In this document: in pieces, positions 9,892-17,381 of the stretch
Position numbering within the stretch: position 1 is the stretch's first letter
Layout: each line of letters opens with the position of its first letter
Assembly: GCF_018598175.1 (NCBI RefSeq)
Contig: NZ_JAHESE010000003.1
Coordinates: 62,001-126,000, forward strand
Direction: 5' to 3'
From: Dawidia cretensis
GTDB lineage: Bacteria > Bacteroidota > Bacteroidia > Cytophagales > Cyclobacteriaceae
DNA: 64,000 bases
Made by a program: the position numbers and the translations under genes
Notes under the pieces: model-generated
Databases searched by the model: none
What the model was told of the DNA's origin: nothing
What the model saw: only the letters and a program-made list of their open reading frames with translations

Positions 9892-11217
9892 ATGAAACGT
9901 AAGGGTTTTCTATGTGTTTTAGTCGTATCCATCACGGGTTTTCTTTTTGGATTTGATTCGGTTATTGTCTCGGGAATCAACATTCCGCTGAAACAATTGT
10001 GGCATACGTCAGACTGGTTTCACGGAACGTTTATTATTTCGATGGTGCTCTGGGGAAGTGTTACCGGTTCGTTGTTGGGAGGTTATCCTACGGAAAAGCT
10101 GGGGCGGAAAAAGACATTGATCCTGGTGGGGTGTATGTTTGTTGTGTCATCGCTCGGCACGGCGCTTTCGGATAGTCCCTATATGTTTTCTTTTTTTCGG
10201 TTTGTCGGCGGACTTGGTGCGGGTGTAGGCTCCATCGTTGCGCCTACCTATATATCAGAGGTTGCGGATGCCCGGCATCGGGGACGGTTGGGCATGTTGT
10301 TTCAGCTAAATCTTGTATTGGGTCTTTTGCTTGCTTTTCTCTCTAATTATTTCTTTGCGGTTTCCTTCGGTGCAGATAACTGGCGGTGGATGCTGGGAAT
10401 CATGGCTGTGCCGTACAGCGTCTTTACACTACTACTTTTCAGTATTAGCGAAAGCCCCCGATGGTTGATTTTGCGGAAACGTGATGCTGCTGCGGCGCAT
10501 CGGGTATTGGATCGGATCAGTAAAAAGGAGGAGGCAGACCGATTGCTACGCACGATTCACACCGAAAATCCGTCGAGCGTCTATACAGAGCGTCTTTTCT
10601 CCCAGAAGTATACGCGTGTGCTGGTGTTGTCGTTTTTGATGTCCTTCTTTAATCAGTTTTCGGGTATCAGTTTTATTTTATTCTACGCGCCGGAAGTTTT
10701 GGCGAAAGCAGGCTCGGGTACGGCGCAGTCGCTGCTGAGTTCGGTTGCCATCGGATTGGTAAACGTGGTGTTTACGTTGGTGGGTGTTTATCTGATCGAT
10801 CGGATCGGGCGGCGGAGGCTTATGTATGTGGGGTCAATCGGATATATTATTAGCCTGGCCATGATTGCTTATGGCTTTTATGTCGGTGCGCCGGCGGTCT
10901 TTATGCTGGTTTTTATGTTGTTGTTTATTACTTCTCATGCCGTGGGGCAGGGGGCGGTAATCTTTGTGTATATGTCTGAGATCTTTCCAACTCCAGTACG
11001 CGCTTACGGACAGGCATGGGGTATGGGGGTGCTCAACGGGTTTGCTGCCTTGATCACCTTGCTGGGAGCAATTTTGATCAATGCCTTTCAGTCCTGGATG
11101 ATCTTTAGTGGCTTTGCTTTGCTGATGGTATTGCAGCTTTTGTTTACGGCGTTTATCATGCCGGAAACGAAAGGGATTTCGCTGGAGGAACTCGAAGAAA
11201 GATTGTCGGTGAAGTAA
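9892..11217 (+). CDS. MFS transporter, sugar porter family
   Basis: A 441-residue, 12-helix transporter of the sugar porter family (related to XylE and GLUT proteins), expected to bring a monosaccharide across the inner membrane. Signatures are FGFDSVIVSG in helix 1, the loop motif KLGRKKT, SESPRWL before the central loop, the second RIGRRRL loop, and PETKGISLEELEE at the C-terminus. It lies between two paralogous LacI regulators and downstream of mannosidases, so mannose or a related hexose is the simplest substrate guess, but that is inference from context. The stop codon is seven bases from the stop codon of the convergent LacI gene, leaving no room for a separate terminator. Confidence 0.93.
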   Translation: MKRKGFLCVLVVSITGFLFGFDSVIVSGINIPLKQLWHTSDWFHGTFIISMVLWGSVTGSLLGGYPTEKLGRKKTLILVGCMFVVSSLGTALSDSPYMFSFFRFVGGLGAGVGSIVAPTYISEVADARHRGRLGMLFQLNLVLGLLLAFLSNYFFAVSFGADNWRWMLGIMAVPYSVFTLLLFSISESPRWLILRKRDAAAAHRVLDRISKKEEADRLLRTIHTENPSSVYTERLFSQKYTRVLVLSFLMSFFNQFSGISFILFYAPEVLAKAGSGTAQSLLSSVAIGLVNVVFTLVGVYLIDRIGRRRLMYVGSIGYIISLAMIAYGFYVGAPAVFMLVFMLLFITSHAVGQGAVIFVYMSEIFPTPVRAYGQAWGMGVLNGFAALITLLGAILINAFQSWMIFSGFALLMVLQLLFTAFIMPETKGISLEELEERLSVK

Positions 11218-11223
11218 CGAGGA

Positions 11224-12255
11224 TCAGTTTTTTTTGCGAGAGGACTCGCGCGGTATCAACGTGGCAGGGATAATGATTTCCTGCTTTTCTTTCCCGGTTT
11301 TTTTGGAAGGCTTGGCGATTTTGTCCAACAGCCGGTTGATCAACGCCTGGGCCAATTGTTCAATGGGTTGGGCAATGGCGGTGATGGTAGGGCGGTTGAT
11401 GCGAAACAGGTCGGGATCGTCGTATGATACTACGCCTATCTGGTCGGGTATGTTGACATCGAGGTGTGTGAGCGCTTCGACACCGCTCAAGCCCAACGAG
11501 CCCGTGCTAAAAAGTATGGCGTCGATGGAGGGATCTTGTTTGACAATGTCGGTTATGTTCTCGATGTAGTCTGCCCGGCTGGCAGAATAGGAGAGTTTGT
11601 GTACCACGGCTGGTAACGCATATTTGCGCATAGCGCGCTCGTAGCCGGCCAACCGGCCGGTCATTTGGGGCAGGCGTGATAAGAGTGTTACGAAAGCGAT
11701 TTTTTTATAACCGTGTTTTACGAGGTGATCCACGCCTGCATAGGCGCTTTCGGCATTGTCGGTGATGACGTAGTCGGTGGCGACCTTTTTGAAGTGGCGA
11801 TCGAATAATATAATTTCTTTTCCATTGTCAATGAGTGCGCTGAGGTCGTCTTCTATCCCGGCCGGGGGGGTGACGATGTAGCCGTCGACGCCGAGTTGAT
11901 CGAACATGCGAAGGAACTCCTGGGCTCGTTTCTTTCCGTTTTCGGTGCTACAGTATAAGATCTTGTAGCCGCGCTGCAAGGCGACGTCTTCGATATGTTT
12001 GGCCAGGCTGGCGAAGAAGGGATCGGAGATATCTTCTACCATAAGCCCGATGATGTTGGTCTTGCCGGTGCGCAGCGTTTGAGCAAAGTGGTTGGGTCTG
12101 TAGCCCACCTTTTCCACCAGTTTCAAGACCTTTTCCGTGAGCTCGTCACTGATCCTTTTTTCCTTGGCTTTTCCATTTAAAATGAAGGAGACGGTGGTCG
12201 TGGAAATCTTGAGCTGGGAGGCAATATCGGTTATCGAAACTTTGCTCTTTTTCAT
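11224..12255 (-). CDS. LacI/GalR family transcriptional regulator
   Basis: A 343-residue LacI-type repressor on the minus strand. The helix-turn-helix is SITDIASQLKISTTTVSFIL (about residues 7-26), and the effector-binding domain starts near residue 60 with TNIIGLMVEDISDPF. The C-terminal part has IGVVSYDDPDLF and AIAQPIEQLAQALI. The tail SSRKKN is basic. It is a close paralog of the regulator at 8829-9839, and the pair brackets the sugar porter on opposite strands. Divergence between the two DNA-recognition helices (KTAVSI against TTTVSF) suggests related but not identical operators. The 198 bases upstream (12256-12453) hold its control region, and no clear palindrome was found there. Confidence 0.93.
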   Translation of the reverse strand: MKKSKVSITDIASQLKISTTTVSFILNGKAKEKRISDELTEKVLKLVEKVGYRPNHFAQTLRTGKTNIIGLMVEDISDPFFASLAKHIEDVALQRGYKILYCSTENGKKRAQEFLRMFDQLGVDGYIVTPPAGIEDDLSALIDNGKEIILFDRHFKKVATDYVITDNAESAYAGVDHLVKHGYKKIAFVTLLSRLPQMTGRLAGYERAMRKYALPAVVHKLSYSASRADYIENITDIVKQDPSIDAILFSTGSLGLSGVEALTHLDVNIPDQIGVVSYDDPDLFRINRPTITAIAQPIEQLAQALINRLLDKIAKPSKKTGKEKQEIIIPATLIPRESSRKKN

Positions 12256-12453
12256 GTCTGGGTGTAAACGTGCGTGTCTGGCGAGGCCAATTTAAGACAA
12301 CCGGCGCGGCAAATGTACATGCTGATGGTGAAAATAAGCGATTTGAGTCGCAATTCTGAAATTTTAGGATGGTAAAGTGCTTTTATGGGTTAACGGGTCC
12401 ACTGAACAGGCGAGCAACACCTGCGCGAGTCATGCGGAACTCCTTCGTACCTC

Positions 12454-13269
12454 TCAAAGTTGCACGTGAACATGGTCGTCGTGGCGTACGGAGTAGCACG
12501 CGTGTAGCCTGATCTTTTTGCTTGTGAGGTGAAGACGCTTTTTTAGGTGTGGCTCGAGGTAGAGGGTTTTGATACCTTTTTGTTTGATGAATGCGTTGAT
12601 CATGTCTTGGGTCCGGGCCTGATCAAATGCTAACCTGTCGGATAAGGGCATCCACCCGTACATATAACTGTATTGCCAATTCGAGGTACAGCGGGAAGGT
12701 CTGTCGGGTTCGCCTTTGCGAGGAGGTTCCGAGCCCCCGTAGCCGATGGGCGACGGGTTTCCGTTACTACGTTTTCCGGTAGCCTTGTCGATGTAGTGAA
12801 AAGCAACGTCTAGCTTTCTGCCGTCGTTGTGACTGATGTGGGGCAGCAGTGGGAAGCCATCGCGGAAGGGAAAATTGGCATCCATGTAGTTGATCACGGT
12901 GCCTGGGTATTTTCGGTTCATTTCATCCCCTACGGCATACGTGATGGCTCGGAGCTCGGGGCGTACGTAGTTTCGGTTGAGCAAGGCGGTCCAAATGGAT
13001 AGCGGCCTGACGTGGTTGGTCTCTATAAATGGCAAGGGAACTCTTCCATACTTTTTTGCGATGGGAGGCATGATGATGAGGATTGTAATCAAGTATAGCC
13101 CCATGAATAGGGTATACCGAGCGGCGATTCTCCAAGATCTTTTTGCGATCCGTTTTCGAATCAGGAGATAGAGTATCCAGGATGCCAGATAGATGGCGCC
13201 GCCAACCTGTGTGACGACGGTTAGGAACGCAGCCGCTACGAGGACGGCTATAAATATGAAATACTTCAA
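12454..13269 (-). CDS. Membrane-anchored LAS-type (M15/M74-like) metallopeptidase candidate
   Basis: A 271-residue protein with two or three N-terminal membrane segments (about residues 1-38 and 52-69) followed by a soluble domain. The soluble domain carries SHNDGRKLD (His147, Asp154) and ends with HDDHVHVQL (His266, His268). The H-x6-D ... H-x-H arrangement matches the zinc ligands of LAS peptidases such as MepA (M74) and the M15 D-Ala-D-Ala peptidases, which cut peptidoglycan cross-bridges. I do not recognise the exact family, and the call rests on this motif order plus membrane anchoring. The chain stops three residues after the last His, so the domain is compact. It stands alone between LacI and VOC genes. 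An inactive relative cannot be excluded. Confidence 0.55.
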   Translation of the reverse strand: MKYFIFIAVLVAAAFLTVVTQVGGAIYLASWILYLLIRKRIAKRSWRIAARYTLFMGLYLITILIIMPPIAKKYGRVPLPFIETNHVRPLSIWTALLNRNYVRPELRAITYAVGDEMNRKYPGTVINYMDANFPFRDGFPLLPHISHNDGRKLDVAFHYIDKATGKRSNGNPSPIGYGGSEPPRKGEPDRPSRCTSNWQYSYMYGWMPLSDRLAFDQARTQDMINAFIKQKGIKTLYLEPHLKKRLHLTSKKIRLHACYSVRHDDHVHVQL

Positions 13270-13327
13270 GAGGTAGCGCGACGGTATAGATGCCTAAACG
13301 GGGTGTTTTGCGATAGGGTTACAGATG

Positions 13328-13690
13328 TTACCATTGTTGAACAACGATACCGATTTGGTCATCCAGCAGGGCAAATTCTTTTGCGCCCCATGGCCGCAAC
13401 GTCACCTGATTTAGGTTGGGATGCAACAATTCAGGATGTTTTGATGCTACCTGTTTGTAAACGTCTTCAATGTTGTTTGTCACGAGTCGCAACAGCGGTG
13501 TGAATTTTTCGGCATATGCTACGTTCTCAAAAAGCATGACGCTCAGATCATCTTTTTCTACGACGCAGAAGGGATTGTCGGAATCCAATTCGCTGTGACC
13601 GACGCGGAATTGCAGGCAGTCGACGAACATTTTCAAGCCTTCCTGGATGTCACGGTAATAGAGCTCGGGAACGAGTTTGGTGAATTGCAT
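13328..13690 (-). CDS. VOC (glyoxalase/bleomycin resistance) family protein
   Basis: A 120-residue vicinal oxygen chelate fold protein. It begins MQFTKLVPELYYRDIQEGLK, the usual first strand and helix of a VOC half-module, and continues with a DLSVMLFENV strand and a closing NQVTLRPWGAKEFALLD segment, which in bleomycin-resistance-like proteins contains the last metal ligand (the Glu of KEF). One module is about this size, and such proteins function as dimers. Translation could also start at ATG 13798, adding 36 residues with no family resemblance, so the inner ATG at 13690 is preferred. Substrate is unknown: members are dioxygenases, glyoxalases or drug-binding proteins. It is divergent from the broken gene at 13860. 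Confidence 0.8.
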   Translation of the reverse strand: MQFTKLVPELYYRDIQEGLKMFVDCLQFRVGHSELDSDNPFCVVEKDDLSVMLFENVAYAEKFTPLLRLVTNNIEDVYKQVASKHPELLHPNLNQVTLRPWGAKEFALLDDQIGIVVQQW

Positions 13691-13859
13691 GGCTGCGCTA
13701 TTTATAGATTCTAAGGTACTTGTTTGTCTCGTCACAGGCTTCTCGTTCATCACATTTGTAAAATGCTTTGTCACATTTAGCCACTGCGATTGTCTCATTT
13801 ACACACCCATGGGGCCATATTTATCAACGAGATTCGTATCGTACTAAAACGGGAATACC

Positions 13860-14482
13860 ATGAGAAAGATGATTGCTCTAGCGTTGATTACCCTGGACGG
13901 TGTCATGCAGGCACCGGGTGGACAGGAGGAGGATCCATCGGATGGTTTTAAGTATGGCGGTTGGACTGCACCCTATTCTGATGAAGTTTATGGCAACGTG
14001 GTGAGGGAAGAGTTGAAACCGGCAGAATATCTTTGGGCAGGAAGACATTTGAGATTTGGGAGAACTACTGGCCGAAACACGCTGACTTTTGGCCAGGCAT
14101 TAATGATGGTACAAAATACGTTCTGTCAAAGACCAGGGGAAAATCAGATTGGAAAAATTCTGTGTTCATTAAAAGCGTGGCAGATATTAAAAAGCTGAAG
14201 AATACGGAAGGTTCTGATATTCACATTTGGGGTAGCAGTGAGCTTACTCATTTACTACTAAAGAATGATTTGGTAGATGAGCTCCGGCTCAAAATTCACC
14301 CGGTGATTCTCGGTGGAGGAAAAAAGTTGTTTGACGATGGTGTGCTCCCGGCGGCGTTTACATTAGTGGAGAACATTGTTACTACAACCGGGGTGATTAT
14401 TACGCATTACAAACGGGCTGGAGAAGTGAAGACGGGTGCGGTCGGTGCTAATGAGATAGGCATCCCGAAGCGTATTTGCTGA
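13860..14482 (+). pseudogene. Dihydrofolate reductase family (RibD C-terminal-like) gene, frameshifted
   Basis: Two overlapping frames together make one dihydrofolate-reductase-like protein of about 206 residues. The first frame gives MIALALITLDGVMQAPGG and reaches KPAEYL near base 14028. The second frame carries GRKTFEIWENYW onward through HIWGSSELTHLLL and VILGGGKKLF, the usual C-terminal signatures. The join falls at TATCTTTGGGCAGG (14026-14039): one extra T in the T-run would restore YLLGRKTFEIW in a single frame. The break is therefore a one-base deletion in a homopolymer, either a true mutation or a sequencing error. If intact, the protein would belong to the DHFR family of bifunctional-deaminase-reductase C-terminal-like proteins, whose substrates are mostly unknown. 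Confidence 0.85.
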
Positions 14483-14510
14483 TATTACTTTAATAGTGTT
14501 AATTGATCAA

Positions 14511-14945
14511 ATGCAGGTAGTAAAAGTCACTTTGGAGAAGGAGTACAAATTCATGTATGAGAACTTCGTTGTATCCACCCAACACGCCTTGTATTTGCTG
14601 CTCGAAAAAAAAGGCGGGCGAGTCAGTGCATTAAAATTTGATTTCTTGTATTTTAAATACGGAACTCCAAACGACGAAGGGATTGGATCACATCCCATGG
14701 CTAAATTTGGGCTTGGATTTTATGATCTGTTTCTCGTAAAAGAATCGTCATGGATTGCCGAGCTAAGCCAGCAAAGGAAGGGTAATACCGCGTGGGATCT
14801 ATATCGGGGGTGCGATCACTACATTGCCACTTTCAAAGATGTAACGTTGGATGTTGTTAGCAGAGGCTTTGAAGAGATTACTATGTCGATGGAAGAATTA
14901 TTGGATTTGATAACGAAGGAGGCTGAGAGCCTGTCGGCTGACTAA
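14511..14945 (+). CDS. Hypothetical protein (144 residues)
   Basis: An open frame of 144 residues from ATG 14511; a GTG at 14496 would add five residues. I do not recognise the family. The composition is that of a soluble, mixed alpha/beta protein with no signal peptide or membrane segment. Visible features are a lysine- and aromatic-rich N-terminal part (KEYKFMYENF), a central glycine-containing stretch FGLGFYDLFLVK, and an acidic C-terminal helix MSMEELLDLITKEAESL. It follows the frameshifted reductase gene by 28 bases on the same strand and precedes the tRNA-Leu terminator from the other strand. Codon use is less GC-rich than in the housekeeping genes nearby, in keeping with an accessory region. 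Confidence 0.6.
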   Translation: MQVVKVTLEKEYKFMYENFVVSTQHALYLLLEKKGGRVSALKFDFLYFKYGTPNDEGIGSHPMAKFGLGFYDLFLVKESSWIAELSQQRKGNTAWDLYRGCDHYIATFKDVTLDVVSRGFEEITMSMEELLDLITKEAESLSAD

Positions 14946-14984
14946 GATTGAGTTTTAAGATAAGGCTGAAGATATTGGCCCCCT

Positions 14985-15024
14985 AAAAACGAAGAATGCT
15001 TGTGAATATCCTTCACAAGCATTC
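14985..15024 (-). terminator. Rho-independent terminator of tRNA-Leu
   Basis: A perfect 13-bp stem (14994-15006 with 15012-15024) and a five-base loop. On the minus strand it is followed by a T-rich tract (A-run at 14985-14989). It starts eight bases after the tRNA 3' end. Confidence 0.85.
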
Positions 15025-15031
15025 AGAGTCG

Positions 15032-15113
15032 TACCTAAGGCCGGAGTCGAACCGGCACGCCCGAAGGCACATGATTTTGAGTCAAGCGCGTCTACCAATT
15101 CCGCCACTCAGGC
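15032..15113 (-). tRNA. tRNA-Leu (anticodon CAA)
   Basis: An 82-nt class II tRNA on the minus strand. The acceptor strands GCCTGAG and CTTAGGT pair (with G-U at the first pair), followed by discriminator A. The T arm is GCCGG-TTCGACT-CCGGC. The long variable arm GCC-TTCG-GGC is the hallmark of Leu/Ser tRNAs. The anticodon loop CTCAAAA gives anticodon CAA, which reads UUG. The anticodon stem CTTGA/TCATG has one T-T mismatch (28-42). CCA is not encoded. Confidence 0.95.
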
Positions 15114-15152
15114 ATTTAATAAAGGGTTTCAACCCTTTTGGTAAATGGGTTG

Positions 15153-15183
15153 CAAATATGTGGAATCTTTTTTTGGGATGCAA
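15153..15183 (-). promoter_or_regulatory. Candidate promoter of tRNA-Leu
   Basis: On the minus strand, TTG (15183-15181), a 20-base spacer, then CATATTTG (15160-15153). This is one base off the Bacteroidota -33/-7 pattern in both the -7 box and the spacing. An 8-bp hairpin (AAAGGGTT-TC-AACCCTTT, 15121-15138) lies in the predicted leader just before the tRNA. Confidence 0.55.
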
Positions 15184-15187
15184 CCGA

Positions 15188-15481
15188 TTAGACCGTGATA
15201 AATTTTTCGAGCGAAAATGCCTCTGCGCGGCTCGAAAAAAGCGGTTTTACACGTCTCCAGACGTTTCCGAACAGGTCGGAGGTGCGGTAGCGTTCCAGGT
15301 CGGCGGGCTCTTGCCAGTAGCTTAAGGTGGTGAATATGTGTGAGTTGGTGGCGTCCTTGAGCAGTTCGAGGTGGTGGCAGCCGGGAAAGTTACGGATGGC
15401 GTCCTTATTTTGATTAAAAATTTCCAGGAAGTCGGCGACGCCGGCTTCCGTAAAGTGCATGCGGACGATACGTATGATCAT
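15188..15481 (-). CDS. Antibiotic biosynthesis monooxygenase (ABM) domain protein
   Basis: A 97-residue single-domain protein. It begins MIIRIVRMHFTEAGVADFL and continues with the typical ABM core: FPGCHHLELLKDATN, then FTTLSYWQEPADLERYR and the closing helix around LFGNVWRRVKPLF. ABM proteins are small ferredoxin-like dimers that include quinol monooxygenases and heme-degrading or stress proteins; no cofactor motif decides among these. The start is ATG 15481, since a longer frame reaching upstream lies inside the previous gene and has no family similarity. It starts 16 bases after the SAM hydroxide adenosyltransferase stop, in the same direction, so the two are probably co-transcribed. Its 3' end is five bases from the tRNA-Leu promoter. 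Confidence 0.8.
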   Translation of the reverse strand: MIIRIVRMHFTEAGVADFLEIFNQNKDAIRNFPGCHHLELLKDATNSHIFTTLSYWQEPADLERYRTSDLFGNVWRRVKPLFSSRAEAFSLEKFITV

Positions 15482-15497
15482 GGAAGAGGGTTTGCGG

Positions 15498-16271
15498 TTA
15501 TTCCTCAAAAAAAATGTTGACGGCGCTGTCATATTCCAGACCGAGCAGCTCGGAGGCGTTGCCTTTATAGATGCCGATCTCCAGCAGGCCCATGCTGTTA
15601 AATACCAGGAAGCATTCGCCGTCGTCAGCCTGGTTGTACTGGGTATGGATGCGGCGGAATTTTTCACCGCCGAACTGAATGGTATATACCTTGTCGCGGC
15701 TCAGGATCTCGAATGCGTCGCGCGGAATGTTGGTGATGAGGTTGCCCATGCCATCGACGCGGATCACGGTGCCGGAGATTTGCTTTTTGGTGGCCTTCAC
15801 CTGGCGGTCGATCATTTTTTTAAACGCCACCATGGGCTTGCCGAGGTTGGTGATCGACACCCCGCTGGCCAGCTTGGCCGCCGTGGGGGCGAAGATGTCA
15901 CGCTCGGGAAAGGTAGTGCTGATAGTATTGATGGCGTTCAACTCGACCAGCTGCTGGTGCGACTTGTCGGTGATGAGGCCGAAGAAGCCATTATCACAGC
16001 CTACAAAAAAGTGATCTTCGAGTTGGACGGCAATGGGCACGTCGCCACGGTTGCCGGTGGCGTCGACCCCGACGAGGTGGACGGTACCTTTGGGGAAATC
16101 GCGGAATACGGCGCGCAGTACAAAGGCCGCATGGCCGATGTCGGCTGGCTTGATCTTGTGGCTGATGTCCTCGATGCGTACGCCGGGGTTGACGCTGATG
16201 ATGCGCGCTTTGATGGCCGCCACATAATGGTCACTTTCGCCGGAATCTGTAAGAAGGGTGACGATGGCCAT
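15498..16271 (-). CDS. SAM hydroxide adenosyltransferase family protein (DUF62)
   Basis: A 257-residue protein of the DUF62 family, which uses water or hydroxide to split S-adenosylmethionine to adenosine and methionine; the same fold makes the fluorinase and chlorinase halogenases. Family signatures are the N-terminal LLTDSGESDHYVAAIK (SAM-binding Asp), HLVGVDATGNRGDVPIAV, FVGCDNGFFGLI and the conserved FPERDIFAPTAAKL. The C-terminal beta-barrel domain includes GTVIRVDGMGNLITNI. The fluorinase-specific loop insertion is not seen, so simple hydrolysis is expected. The minus-strand upstream region contains TACTTTG at a promoter-like distance. The biological purpose of the reaction in bacteria remains unclear. 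Confidence 0.93.
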   Translation of the reverse strand: MAIVTLLTDSGESDHYVAAIKARIISVNPGVRIEDISHKIKPADIGHAAFVLRAVFRDFPKGTVHLVGVDATGNRGDVPIAVQLEDHFFVGCDNGFFGLITDKSHQQLVELNAINTISTTFPERDIFAPTAAKLASGVSITNLGKPMVAFKKMIDRQVKATKKQISGTVIRVDGMGNLITNIPRDAFEILSRDKVYTIQFGGEKFRRIHTQYNQADDGECFLVFNSMGLLEIGIYKGNASELLGLEYDSAVNIFFEE

Positions 16272-16397
16272 GGTTGATGCTGCGGCGGATATTCGTTAAA
16301 TTTGATGGGGCAAAGTAAGCATTTTTACCGCATATCGCGGAAATGAACTTTGTTAAGTCGATTCCTGTATATGTTATTACTTAAACACCAAATTTAG

Positions 16398-17357
16398 TTG
16401 ATCGAAAAAACTGTAACTCTTGACAATATTTCCCTGATCGATTTCCTCGGGGTAGAGAACAAAACTATTGATTCGCTGGCGGCGGCTTTTCCGAAGAGCC
16501 GCATTGTGTCGCGTGGAAATCAGCTCTATATCAAGGGCACGACCGACGAGATCGTGCAGATTGACGATATCCTGAATTCCCTGATCGAGCATTACCATAA
16601 ATATGGCAAGGTGACTGAAGAGAACGTACAGAATTATATCGACCACGAACAGGAGCGTATGCTCCCGAAGCATAGCGCGAATGGCAACAGCGACGACGTG
16701 ATCGTATACGGCACCAAGGGGGCGCCGATCAAGCCCAAGACCGTCAACCAGCAAAAGTTGGTGGACCTGATAAAGGACAACGACCTGGTCTTTGCGCTGG
16801 GCCCAGCCGGTACCGGTAAGACCTATATCTCCGTGGCCATGGCGGTGCGGGCGCTGAAGAATAAGCAGGTGAAGAAGTTGATCATCACCCGGCCGGCCGT
16901 AGAGGCGGGGGAGAACCTGGGCTTTTTGCCGGGCGACCTGAAAGAAAAGATCGATCCGTACCTGCGGCCGATCTATGATGCCCTGCACGACATGATCCCG
17001 TTTGAAAAGCTACAATATTATATGGAACGGGAGATCGTTGAGATCGCACCCCTGGCCTATATGCGAGGGCGGACCCTAAACAATGCTTTCATATTGCTGG
17101 ACGAAGCCCAGAACACGACGCCTATGCAGATGAAGATGTTCCTGACGCGTATGGGACCGGAATCAAAGATGATTGTTACCGGCGACGCTTCGCAGATCGA
17201 CCTGCCTAAGCGCCAGCAGTCAGGTTTGAAGGAGGCTGTTCGCATTCTGGGAGATGTCAAGGGTATTGGTATCCTGGAGCTGGATGAAAAAGACGTAGTG
17301 CGTCACCGCCTGGTGCGCGACATCATCGAAGCCTATCGCCGCGACGAGCCACAGTAA
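16398..17357 (+). CDS. PhoH family ATPase
   Basis: A 319-residue PhoH-like cytoplasmic NTPase. An N-terminal KH-like region (residues 1-80) precedes the ATPase core with Walker A GPAGTGKT near residue 135 and Walker B FILLDEAQNT near residue 230; sensor-like IVTGDASQIDLP follows. Members are implicated in RNA metabolism alongside YbeY. The start is TTG 16398: an in-frame TAG sits at 16395, so no ATG is available upstream in frame, and the N-terminus IEKTVTLDNISLIDFLG matches the family start. It lies 24 bases before comEC and is divergent from the DUF62 gene. Confidence 0.93.
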   Translation: MIEKTVTLDNISLIDFLGVENKTIDSLAAAFPKSRIVSRGNQLYIKGTTDEIVQIDDILNSLIEHYHKYGKVTEENVQNYIDHEQERMLPKHSANGNSDDVIVYGTKGAPIKPKTVNQQKLVDLIKDNDLVFALGPAGTGKTYISVAMAVRALKNKQVKKLIITRPAVEAGENLGFLPGDLKEKIDPYLRPIYDALHDMIPFEKLQYYMEREIVEIAPLAYMRGRTLNNAFILLDEAQNTTPMQMKMFLTRMGPESKMIVTGDASQIDLPKRQQSGLKEAVRILGDVKGIGILELDEKDVVRHRLVRDIIEAYRRDEPQ

Positions 17358-17381
17358 CGCATTTTTTGTGTACCTTCCAGC

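Noticed and set aside
13860-14482. Programmed frameshifting in the dihydrofolate reductase-like gene
   Set aside because: No slippery heptamer or downstream pseudoknot was seen at the break; a one-base deletion in a T-run is simpler.
15459-16277. A 272-residue plus-strand open frame
   Set aside because: It is antisense to the DUF62 gene, which has all its family motifs. The plus-strand frame has no recognisable domain.
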